From: JBCBKZ01 sp039026975
Lineage (GTDB): Bacteria > Bacteroidota > Bacteroidia > J057
Length of the DNA: 20,859 bases
Reading direction: 5' to 3'
NCBI GenBank assembly: GCA_039026975.1
Contig: JBCCLI010000076.1
Location: forward strand, 1-20,859
The notes beneath the pieces were generated by a model. That model was not told the DNA's origin, did not search any database, and saw only the letters and a program-made list of their open reading frames with translations. Shown here piece by piece: positions 1-6,206 of this stretch; position 1 is the stretch's first letter, and every line of letters starts with the position of its first letter. Made by a program: the position numbers and the translations under genes.

Positions 1-144
1 ATGATAGAAGGCTTTACTGATAATTACCTCAAAGTAAAGATTCCCTACCAGGAGGCTCTCACCAATACCATTACCCCAGTACACTTAAGCAAAATCAATG
101 CTGAGGGAGTGATGGAGGGCGCAATTTTAACCTCAGTTTATTAA
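1..144 (+). CDS. mtaB: tRNA threonylcarbamoyladenosine methylthiotransferase MtaB, C-terminal end (partial)
   Basis: An open frame runs from the first base to TAA at 142-144, giving 47 residues. The opening GFTDNYLKVKIPY followed by a short beta-type stretch resembles the C-terminal TRAM-like tail of Bacteroidetes MtaB. MtaB is the radical-SAM enzyme that adds a methylthio group to t6A37 of tRNA. The catalytic domains (N-terminal UPF0004 domain and CxxxCxxC radical-SAM motif) lie outside the window, so the family call rests only on this tail. The ATG at position 1 is probably an internal methionine. The gene is unrelated to the respiratory cluster that follows. I recognise the tail from memory; MiaB or RimO paralogues have similar tails and cannot be excluded. 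Confidence 0.72.
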   Translation: MIEGFTDNYLKVKIPYQEALTNTITPVHLSKINAEGVMEGAILTSVY

Positions 145-245
145 GGCTTCCTTTTTTGTAAGTAAACTTGTGTTAGCTTCCCATTATCTGAATAGAATTC
201 TCTTTTTATTCGTATCTTAAAATTATCACTTGATAACTTTTACAG

Positions 246-494
246 ATGTCTATTCTTCTATCTGACGACATGCTAAAAAATGCACTTATTTCTGAAGAAG
301 AACTACGCCTTGAGCTAGCCATTTTTCTTTTTCAAAAAGGAATACTCACGCTTGGAAAAGCAAGTGAATCTTTAGAGGTGCCCCAGTTCATTCTCCAAAA
401 AGAACTAGCTACCCGAAAAATCCCGCTAAACTATGGGTACCAGGAATTTCAAGAAGACTTAACAGTAGTTGAAGAAATGAATAGTAACCATTGA
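246..494 (+). CDS. UPF0175 family protein, likely antitoxin of the DUF3368 toxin
   Basis: 82 residues. The middle has the UPF0175 pattern: a helical LRLELAIFLFQKGILTLGKASE segment around residues 20-42, then a helix-turn-helix-like region and IPLNYGYQEFQEDL near residues 59-71. UPF0175 proteins are small DNA-binding-type proteins usually encoded just before a DUF3368 PIN-domain toxin, and that is the case here. The stop codon (492-494) overlaps the TTG start of the next gene by four bases, so the two are very likely translationally coupled. There is no Shine-Dalgarno sequence before the ATG. Antitoxin function and possible autoregulation are inferred from family and context only. Confidence 0.8.
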   Translation: MSILLSDDMLKNALISEEELRLELAIFLFQKGILTLGKASESLEVPQFILQKELATRKIPLNYGYQEFQEDLTVVEEMNSNH

Positions 495-979
495 TCGTCA
501 TTAGTGATACTTCTGTCCTTAGTAACCTCATTCTTATAAATAGACTAGATATCCTGGAACAAGTATTCAGCGAAATCATTATTCCAAATGAGGTTGCAGC
601 TGAGTTAATGAAGCTAAAAGACTATGGAATAGATTTATCTACATTTACCAATGCTACTTGGATCAAAACACTCAATTCTAGTAATCAAGCCCTGATTAAA
701 GATTTATCTGGATCTCTTGACAGGGGAGAATCTGCTGCTATCTCCTTAGCACTTGAAGTAAACGCTGATTATTTGGCTATAGATGAAAGGGCAGGGAGAA
801 GAATTGCAAAAGAGCTAGGATTGAAGATAATTGGTCTTATAGGTATTCTTGTACGTGCTAAGAAGCTAAGAATAATTCAAGAAGTAAAACCAGTTTTAGA
901 TGAGTTGATTTCAAGGGCCAACTTTTACATTAGCAAACACTTTTACAATAAGATTTTAGAAGACATTGGTGAGAACTAA
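491..979 (+). CDS. DUF3368 domain PIN-like protein, likely ribonuclease toxin
   Basis: 162 residues. It shows the PIN/DUF3368 layout: an acidic residue in VISDTSVLSNLI near the N-terminus (D6), IIPNEVAAEL near 31-40, GSLDRGESAAISLALE around 74-89 and ADYLAIDERAGRRIA near 92-106, followed by GLIGILVRAKK. The conserved Asp/Glu residues (D6, E80, D99) are the metal-binding type of a PIN nuclease. The start must be TTG at 491, because the next Met (residue 40) would delete the catalytic N-terminal strand. The start overlaps the antitoxin stop. The 3' end overlaps the 3' end of the convergent membrane-protein gene by four bases (976-979). RNase activity is inferred from the fold. Confidence 0.82.
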   Translation: MIVISDTSVLSNLILINRLDILEQVFSEIIIPNEVAAELMKLKDYGIDLSTFTNATWIKTLNSSNQALIKDLSGSLDRGESAAISLALEVNADYLAIDERAGRRIAKELGLKIIGLIGILVRAKKLRIIQEVKPVLDELISRANFYISKHFYNKILEDIGEN

Positions 980-1242
980 CCCTCTGTAGCTTCCAACTCC
1001 TGCTTCATTTTATTCTTCCTATACCACTTATAGCCCACAAAGGCGCAGAGTAAGAAGGGAAGCGCTAGCAAGAACAAAATCCCAGTATTTAGACCGGTCC
1101 CCATAAAATAGCTACCGCCCTCACCTTTGGTAGCTGCTGAGGCCTTACACATAGAGCATTGGCTCATTCCCTGCTGGACAAGGAAAAGCAAAAAGAAGGC
1201 GGAAGCTAGTATATGCTGATGTATATTTCTCAGGCTATGCAT
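976..1242 (-). CDS. Small membrane protein with an exported CSMC motif, candidate oxidase assembly factor
   Basis: With the ATG at 1240-1242 the protein has 88 residues. The order is a signal-type N-terminus (basic MHSLRNIHQ, then a hydrophobic core ILASAFFLLFLVQ), QCSMCKASAATKGEGG with a CxxC pair, MGTGLNTG, one transmembrane helix (about residues 54-72) and a basic KWYRKNKMKQELE tail. The CxxC pair would lie on the periplasmic side. A longer in-frame start exists at 1308, seven bases after the DUF420 stop, adding 22 residues; I prefer the shorter form because it begins directly with a normal signal peptide. From memory, similar small CxMC[KR] proteins follow SCO/DUF420 genes in other Bacteroidetes. 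Function is unknown; copper or thiol-redox handling is a guess from motif and place. Confidence 0.72.
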   Translation of the reverse strand: MHSLRNIHQHILASAFFLLFLVQQGMSQCSMCKASAATKGEGGSYFMGTGLNTGILFLLALPFLLCAFVGYKWYRKNKMKQELEATEG

Positions 1243-1315
1243 ATTCTTTTTCAAAGGTAGAAGCGCAGTTTTTGGCAAAGACAACAACCAAAATACTACA
1301 TTCAACATTATGCCA

Positions 1316-1858
1316 TTAATGACAAGGGCTCATGAACCAATAAACCAAAACACCAGTAACTGATACATATAACCAGAGCGGAAAAGTGATTCTGGCTAGC
1401 TTCATGTGCTTATCATAGGTCTCATTCAAAGCCCTGTAAATGGTAAACGAGGCTAGAGGGATGATCGTTACAGATAGTAAGATATGCGTGAGGAGGATGA
1501 TAAGATACACAGGCTTAGGAACGATTCCATCCTCACAGTACACCGTGTGCCCTACTGACATGTGGTATAACACATAGCTAACCAAAAAGATAGCAGACAG
1601 GATGAAAGCACTTAGCATGGAGGCCTTGTGTGCCTCTTTCTTTTTTTGCTTAATGAGCACTATTCCTGTTACTAGCAGGACGGACACCATAGAATTGATA
1701 ACCGCATTTAACTTAGGAAGGATGTAAGGATCAAATCCCAGTCTTATAGGCGGTAACAGGCCCGGAGTCATGAGAACACCTACTACTACCGGGACCGCTA
1801 CAGAAGCTACCCATATTACAGGGATGTATACTTTACTATTCAGTCTTTCTTCAGCCAT
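1316..1858 (-). CDS. DUF420 family membrane protein (CtaM/YozB-like oxidase maturation factor)
   Basis: 180 residues with about five hydrophobic helices: roughly 8-30, 46-69, 79-99, 117-140 and 153-175. The arrangement, with LLPPIRLGFDPYILPKLNAVINS between helices 1 and 2 and ASMLSAFILSAIFLVSYVLYH in helix 3, is typical of DUF420. The Firmicutes member CtaM (YozB) is needed to make active heme-A oxidases, and DUF420 genes are common in cox clusters. The His of LYHMSVGH (residues 98 and 103) and of LTHILLS (about 125) are membrane or membrane-edge histidines that could bind a metal or heme; this is inference. The start lies three bases after the stop of the SCO-like lipoprotein gene, so co-transcription is very likely. 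Confidence 0.85.
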   Translation of the reverse strand: MAEERLNSKVYIPVIWVASVAVPVVVGVLMTPGLLPPIRLGFDPYILPKLNAVINSMVSVLLVTGIVLIKQKKKEAHKASMLSAFILSAIFLVSYVLYHMSVGHTVYCEDGIVPKPVYLIILLTHILLSVTIIPLASFTIYRALNETYDKHMKLARITFPLWLYVSVTGVLVYWFMSPCH

Positions 1859-1861
1859 AAA

Positions 1862-2500
1862 TCACCAAATTCTCCACCAATCATATTTTGGAACATATTC
1901 TTCTTTAAGAACCAAAATATCCTCTTTTAGTTTGGCTACTCCATCTTCTGCTCCTTGATACTTTCCTCTTACCCTCCCCTCTTTATCTATTAACACCAAT
2001 ACCTCAGGGGCACGGGAAATGGAATCTGCTGCTTCAAAATAAACATGAAATCCAGACTCGGCTATTTTCCTTGTTATAAGGCTATCTCCTGAGAGAATAT
2101 CCCATTTCCGAGTATTAGCTTCATATGTTTCTCCTAAGGCTTTCAGGATTAAGGTATCATCCTTTGAAGGAGTTAGGCTCATAGAGATTAGGTATATGAG
2201 GGTATCTTCCTGGAAGCTATTTTGAAGGTCAGCCATTTGCTGAAATGCAGCAGGGCTGTTCTCACAATCACCGCAGTAAAAGTGAAAGATCCGTATACGC
2301 CCATCCATTTTATCACGTGATACAGGTTCTACCTGTTGATTTAGCATATTAAATGCTGGAACCGTTTGATAGATAGTATCCCAGTTTACCTCCCCTACTC
2401 CTATGGGATAATACTTTTTCAGTCTTTGGTCCTCTTCACAGCTGATAAGCGCAAACAGTAGGACTGCTATAAAAAAGAATCTATATATGGAAGGCTTCAT
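1862..2500 (-). CDS. SCO/thioredoxin-fold lipoprotein with CGDC motif
   Basis: 212 residues. The N-terminus is a lipoprotein signal with lipobox LISC (Cys21), so the protein is probably anchored on the periplasmic side. The rest follows the SCO order: a VPAFNMLNQQVEPV strand, FHFYCGDCENSPAAF with Cys76 and Cys79, LISMSLTPSKD, KWDILSG, and the C-terminal VLVLIDKEGRVRGKYQG. In canonical SCO proteins the first site is CPxxC (three residues between the Cys) and a His precedes the LID motif. Here the pair is CxxC as in thioredoxins, and no His is found before LIDKEG. The protein may therefore be a thiol-disulfide oxidoreductase for the CuA cysteines of CoxB rather than a copper carrier. It lies five bases downstream of a second SCO-like gene. 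Confidence 0.75.
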   Translation of the reverse strand: MKPSIYRFFFIAVLLFALISCEEDQRLKKYYPIGVGEVNWDTIYQTVPAFNMLNQQVEPVSRDKMDGRIRIFHFYCGDCENSPAAFQQMADLQNSFQEDTLIYLISMSLTPSKDDTLILKALGETYEANTRKWDILSGDSLITRKIAESGFHVYFEAADSISRAPEVLVLIDKEGRVRGKYQGAEDGVAKLKEDILVLKEEYVPKYDWWRIW

Positions 2501-2505
2501 GGTGG

Positions 2506-3156
2506 TTAGTCTTTACCTATTTCCTCTGGATATGCTAAGAGGATCAGGGCCCTAATATCCTCATTTAAGGTCTTCATTTCTCCTAGGTCAGTAGCGGTAT
2601 AGTAGTTTCTGACTTTCCCTTCCTTATCTATTAGGGCTACTTGCTGAGCCGTAAAGGGCCGCTTGGAGGTATTTAATTGAGTAAATTCTTTAAAACCCAT
2701 ATCCAGGGCAAGTGCCGTAACAGCTTGTTTCTCACCTACTAGAAAATCCCACTTCCCTTTCTCTACGTCCATAGAATCCACGTAGGTTTGAATAGAATCT
2801 GGCCCATAGTGAATAGAAAGCATAGTAATAAAGTCAGCGTCTATAACATTCTTGTAGACTCTTCTCAGATTCCCATTGAGCACCTTAGTCTTCAACTTAT
2901 CGCCGGTAGAAAAGAAACTCACAACGGCGATCTTATTCTGAAGAATATCATCTGAAACAGAATCTCCTTCCACGTCTATGAAGGTGAAAGGAGGAACTTG
3001 GTAGTAGGTGGTATCAGAACCACTTACGCTGTATTGGTAGGGAAAATCTGTAAAGACCTGAGTGGAAATATATCTAAATGAAACAAAAAGGGCGGGGGGA
3101 ACAATTAGTACCAATGCGGTAATAATTGTGGTCCAGGGATACTTTCTATTAGCCAT
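2506..3156 (-). CDS. SCO family-like protein lacking the copper-binding residues
   Basis: 216 residues with one N-terminal membrane anchor (about 9-28) and a periplasmic SCO/thioredoxin-like domain. Family landmarks are clear: VPPFTFIDVEGD (54-65), IAVVSFFSTGDKLKTK (76-91), WDFLVG (136-141), ALIDKEGKVRNYY (174-186) and a final helical DIRALI. At the place where SCO1/SenC proteins have CPxxC the sequence reads GDKLK (85-89), so both Cys are replaced with the spacing kept. No His is present in the segment before LIDKEG. Direct copper delivery by the known mechanism is thus not possible. It may be a structural partner of the CGDC lipoprotein encoded just downstream. The start is 63 bases after the subunit IV stop, with a hairpin between. 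Confidence 0.75.
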   Translation of the reverse strand: MANRKYPWTTIITALVLIVPPALFVSFRYISTQVFTDFPYQYSVSGSDTTYYQVPPFTFIDVEGDSVSDDILQNKIAVVSFFSTGDKLKTKVLNGNLRRVYKNVIDADFITMLSIHYGPDSIQTYVDSMDVEKGKWDFLVGEKQAVTALALDMGFKEFTQLNTSKRPFTAQQVALIDKEGKVRNYYTATDLGEMKTLNEDIRALILLAYPEEIGKD

Positions 3157-3165
3157 AAATTTTTC

Positions 3166-3195
3166 TGTATGTTCCTACTTGGGAGAACACATACA
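3166..3195 (-). repeat. Intercistronic inverted repeat (possible RNA hairpin)
   Basis: TGTATGTTC at 3166-3174 faces GAACACATACA at 3185-3195: nine paired bases with a two-base bulge and a ten-base loop. It sits in the 63-base gap between the subunit IV gene and the first SCO-like gene and has no T-run after it on the minus strand. An intrinsic terminator is therefore unlikely; an mRNA-processing or stability hairpin that separates oxidase genes from assembly genes is possible. This is sequence symmetry only. Confidence 0.4.
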
Positions 3196-3219
3196 TAATG
3201 ATCCTACCTGAATAGAATA

Positions 3220-3558
3220 CTAGCTTATGCTTCCCCAGTAACTCCCTTCAATAATGAGCCCTATAATAAGCCATATGATGAAGAGGAAAGGGATCATGAT
3301 AGTCAAAATTAACCTTCTCAACTCATCTTTAAGATGCATAAAGTAGGCCATTATATAGAAGGCTTTAAAAATAGTAAGGATGATATAGAGCAGGTTCTTC
3401 ATCGTTTGAACGGTATCTACAGAAATCCCTGTTATATCCGCAAAGCCTCTCCAGGTGAAAGCCACAAAAAATTCGAAAGCTGTCAGCCCCGCCAATATCC
3501 AAGCGGTTTTAATGATTACCTTACGATCAGCAGCTCCTCCATCAGATGCAGTTCCCAT
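3220..3558 (-). CDS. Cytochrome c oxidase subunit IV family protein
   Basis: 112 residues, three hydrophobic helices (about 17-35, 53-73 and 84-105). The motif IILTIFKAFYIMAYFMHLKDE at the second helix and the following loop, followed by RLILTIMIPF, is typical of the prokaryotic oxidase subunit IV family (COX4_pro / CtaF / CyoD-like), whose members are about 100-115 residues. The subunit carries no cofactor and stabilises the oxidase core. The gene follows the large subunit III gene after 38 bases and precedes the SCO-like genes, which fits the usual Bacteroidetes order. Confidence 0.88.
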   Translation of the reverse strand: MGTASDGGAADRKVIIKTAWILAGLTAFEFFVAFTWRGFADITGISVDTVQTMKNLLYIILTIFKAFYIMAYFMHLKDELRRLILTIMIPFLFIIWLIIGLIIEGSYWGSIS

Positions 3559-3596
3559 ATGCTTTTCAGTTTAGTGTATGATAGTGATTGTATATG

Positions 3597-4511
3597 TCAA
3601 ACTAAGTAGAAGAAGGTAAATACAAATACCCAAACCAAATCTACAAAGTGCCAGTATAGCCCTATTTTTTCTACCATCTCGTAATGCCCTCTCTTCTCAT
3701 AGGTCCCTTTTCTGACATTTACATACAGGATTACGAGGAGAACTACCCCACTAAATACGTGTGTTCCATGAAATCCTGTTACAAAGAAGAACAGGTCAGC
3801 AAATGCTTGAGGGCCATATTCATTGGCTTTTAGGTTAGCCCCCCCGTGGTGTCTGTGAAGATACTCTCCACTTGCATTTTTTTGATTCCCTATCGCCTTG
3901 ATTTGGTTGACTATTTCTGTCCGCTGTATCAGCCTGCCATCTTCTTTGATTCTAAAACCAAGAAGCTCCTCATCATTCCCTTTCACAAATAAAGCAGTAT
4001 ACTCTCCTCCCTCTGAATACTTAGCACTCAAGGGTTCTAATACTTCTGCTGGTACTACTATGCCTTGATCTTCAAACCCATGTATAAAGTGATACCACTC
4101 ATATGCCTGACAGCTAAGGAAGGCAGCTCCTCCTAAAATAGTGTAGAAAGTCCATTTAGCTACCTCATCTTTAGCACGTCTATGGCCTGCTTCTACTGCA
4201 AGTACCATAGTTACACTACTCAGGATCAGGATGAATGTCATTAAGCCTACAAAAACCAAGGGAGCTTCTATATGGAAAAATTCGTACAGACCTGGTGTGT
4301 GTGTAAAGACCTGTTCTGGATCAGCCCATGCCTGAGCCCCGGGTTCTGAGATAGACCTTACCCGTAAGGCTCCATATGCTACTAGAAGGGCAGAAAAGGT
4401 AAAAGCATCGGATACTAGAAAAAACCACATCATGAGCTTCCCCCAACTCGCTTGGAATACAGGATTTTCTCCTTCTACTAGTGCTCGCTTATCTACAAAG
4501 ACGTTAGACAT
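3597..4511 (-). CDS. ctaE: Cytochrome c oxidase subunit III with a large soluble insertion
   Basis: 304 residues. The family signature is seen at WGKLMMWFFLVSDAFTFSALLVAY (23-46), FLSCQAYEWYHFI (131-143), FADLFFFVTGFHGTHVFSGV (237-256) and the terminal GLYWHFVDLVWVFVFTFFYLV. Subunit III binds phospholipid and stabilises proton uptake in subunit I. Unusually, residues about 147-232 form a hydrophilic insertion between two helices, including LFVKGNDEELLGFRIKEDGRL and HRHHGG. A usual subunit III is about 200-270 residues with a short loop there. A second, shorter subunit III gene lies 141 bases upstream. The ATG at 4511 leaves a normal short N-terminus; a candidate promoter lies about 80 bases before it. 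Confidence 0.9.
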   Translation of the reverse strand: MSNVFVDKRALVEGENPVFQASWGKLMMWFFLVSDAFTFSALLVAYGALRVRSISEPGAQAWADPEQVFTHTPGLYEFFHIEAPLVFVGLMTFILILSSVTMVLAVEAGHRRAKDEVAKWTFYTILGGAAFLSCQAYEWYHFIHGFEDQGIVVPAEVLEPLSAKYSEGGEYTALFVKGNDEELLGFRIKEDGRLIQRTEIVNQIKAIGNQKNASGEYLHRHHGGANLKANEYGPQAFADLFFFVTGFHGTHVFSGVVLLVILYVNVRKGTYEKRGHYEMVEKIGLYWHFVDLVWVFVFTFFYLV

Positions 4512-4589
4512 GTACGATAGTGTTAAGTGTCTATATAATATGCTTCTCTATCTGAGAATATGTGTATGGTCGCATGAAAGTCTGACTCA

Positions 4590-4620
4590 CAAATTTAATA
4601 TAATTCAAATGCTCTCCCAA
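4590..4620 (-). promoter_or_regulatory. Candidate internal promoter (Bacteroidetes type) before the large subunit III gene
   Basis: In the 141-base gap between the two subunit III genes, the minus strand reads TTG (4620-4618), a 20-base spacer, then TAAATTTG (4597-4590). This matches the Bacteroidetes consensus TAnnTTTG fully, with an upstream TTG at an acceptable distance. The predicted start of transcription would be some 70-75 bases before the ATG at 4511. It could give separate expression of subunit III, IV and the assembly genes. Motif match only; such AT-rich matches also occur by chance. Confidence 0.42.
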
Positions 4621-4652
4621 CTGCTACCTGCTTATCTTAACAGATATTCCGC

Positions 4653-5261
4653 TTAGATATAGGAATTTTGAGTCATCCAGATCACAACTAGTAAAAATAC
4701 CCATAGCAGGCTTAGAAAATGCCAAAAAGTGATGGTCACCTCAAAAGTAATTCTCCTACTTTCTTTTCCATTTTTGAAGTTATTCAAGCCTGTCTTTATG
4801 AAGGTATAAATAAGTACAAAAAGGGTTCCCACTACGTGTAAACCGTGTAAACCTGTCAGAATGTAGAAAAAGGAAGCAGAGTTATCTCTTCTGCTTGAAT
4901 CTACAAAAGGAAGTCCTCCTTCAGTCATAATCCCCCAGGCTTTAACCTGACCCCAAAGGAAGATCAACCCCAGAAACAGGGTCAGTCCTAACCCAACTAA
5001 CGCCTTAGGGATGTCCCCCTTTCTCTCAGCCCAAGCGGCATACTGTATAGTGATGCTGCTCACCAATATAGTAGCTAAGTTTGTCCAGAGAATACTGGGT
5101 ATTCTAAAAAACAACCTATCATCTGGCTTCATGGCAATATCTACCATATAGGCACTGGTAAGTCCCCCAAATATCATGATAATAGACATGATAAAGAGCC
5201 ACACATTGAACTTGTAAGGGTGGACTAAATATCTTTTTTCATCTATAGCCATTGAGCTCAT
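4653..5261 (-). CDS. ctaE: Cytochrome c oxidase subunit III, short form
   Basis: 202 residues, five helices: about 17-39, 53-72, 85-105, 127-147 and 172-195. Motifs of the heme-copper oxidase subunit III family are HPYKFNVWLFIMSIIMIFGG near the N-terminus, GLHGLHVVGTLFVLIYTFIK around 138-157 (the GxHGxH element) and ITFWHFLSLLWVFLLVVIW near the end. This five-helix form without the first two helices is like CyoC/CtaE of many bacteria. The ATG at 5261 is preceded by AAGGAG only three bases away, and a second ATG (residue 4, at 5252) is twelve bases from it, so either start may be used. The ctaB gene ends 18 bases upstream. Confidence 0.92.
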   Translation of the reverse strand: MSSMAIDEKRYLVHPYKFNVWLFIMSIIMIFGGLTSAYMVDIAMKPDDRLFFRIPSILWTNLATILVSSITIQYAAWAERKGDIPKALVGLGLTLFLGLIFLWGQVKAWGIMTEGGLPFVDSSRRDNSASFFYILTGLHGLHVVGTLFVLIYTFIKTGLNNFKNGKESRRITFEVTITFWHFLSLLWVFLLVVIWMTQNSYI

Positions 5262-5279
5262 AATCTCCTTAGACTTATG

Positions 5280-6203
5280 TTAACTCCTAAAAAATATAAA
5301 AATCAACTGTATTACTGGTAGATATATAAAGGATGCAAACATAAGCTGCTTAGCATACTTCATATCCATCTTTGTCCATAACTTGAAAGCTGGTAGGGAG
5401 AACATAAGTCCTGAAAGAACCAGTAATCCTAGTCCCCACCCATTGATCATCATCATTTGATACGGAAACCAACATAGGGGAATCAAGCAGCTTGTATATA
5501 ACAGGATTAACCTGGCACCTACCTTAGATCTCCCTTCATGTGTAGGTAACATCTTAAACCCTGCCTTCCTATAGTCATCATCCAGAACCCATGCTATAGC
5601 CCAGAAATGAGGAAATTGCCAGAAGAACTGGAAAATAAAAAGCAGAATTCCCGGGGTATCTAGCTGACCTGTATAAGCTACCCACCCTATTAAAGGAGGC
5701 ATAGCACCTGGAATGGCTCCTACGAATACGGAAAAAGGAGAAACCTGCTTCATAGGGGTGTAGACAAACCCGTACAAAAGCAGTCCTATGAATCCTAAAA
5801 GGGCTGTTACCAGATTGAATACATAGCCCAGAATAATTACTCCCAGCAAGCCTACCATAAAGGAAAAAACAAGGGCGCCATTGATGCTGACTTGCCCAGT
5901 AGGAAGCGGCCTGTCCTCTGTCCTCTTCATGATGGCATCCAAGTCTTTCTCTAATATCTGGTTCAGAATATTAGAGGCCCCCGTAACCATCAGCCCACCT
6001 GCGCCAATTAGCACCACCATGGGCCACTCAAATGCGCTACCTGCCGCTAACACATATCCAAACATGGCAGAGATAGCTACCAGCATAGACAGCCGTAGCT
6101 TTAGCAGCTTGACATAGGCCTTAGTTACTCTTGAGGACTGTTCCAGCCATTCAAAAGGTCTTGCTTGGGCAATGCTAACAGATATATCTCTTAGTCTATT
6201 CAT
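5280..6203 (-). CDS. ctaB: Protoheme IX farnesyltransferase (heme O synthase)
   Basis: 307 residues, the usual length for CtaB/CyoE, with about nine hydrophobic helices. CtaB transfers a farnesyl group from farnesyl diphosphate to the 2-vinyl of heme B to make heme O. The two aspartate-rich prenyltransferase motifs are visible: NILNQILEKDLDAIMKRT (78-95), followed by EDRPLPTG, and the later FWAIAWVLDDDYRKAGFKML. The sequence ends close to a YLPVIQLIFIF helix. The start is three bases after the ctaA stop, so ctaA and ctaB are tightly coupled; heme O made here is the substrate of CtaA. Confidence 0.95.
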   Translation of the reverse strand: MNRLRDISVSIAQARPFEWLEQSSRVTKAYVKLLKLRLSMLVAISAMFGYVLAAGSAFEWPMVVLIGAGGLMVTGASNILNQILEKDLDAIMKRTEDRPLPTGQVSINGALVFSFMVGLLGVIILGYVFNLVTALLGFIGLLLYGFVYTPMKQVSPFSVFVGAIPGAMPPLIGWVAYTGQLDTPGILLFIFQFFWQFPHFWAIAWVLDDDYRKAGFKMLPTHEGRSKVGARLILLYTSCLIPLCWFPYQMMMINGWGLGLLVLSGLMFSLPAFKLWTKMDMKYAKQLMFASFIYLPVIQLIFIFFRS

Positions 6204-6206
6204 TTG

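Noticed and set aside
1253..1279. TACCTTTG with upstream TTTG as a promoter for the CSMC protein
   Set aside because: The -7 box matches perfectly but the spacer is only 15 bases and the site lies 10 bases before the preferred start, so a chance match is more likely.
4432..4656. 74-residue + strand frame spanning the gap between the subunit III genes
   Set aside because: Mostly antisense to subunit III, no start signal, no family resemblance; the gap is better explained by a promoter.
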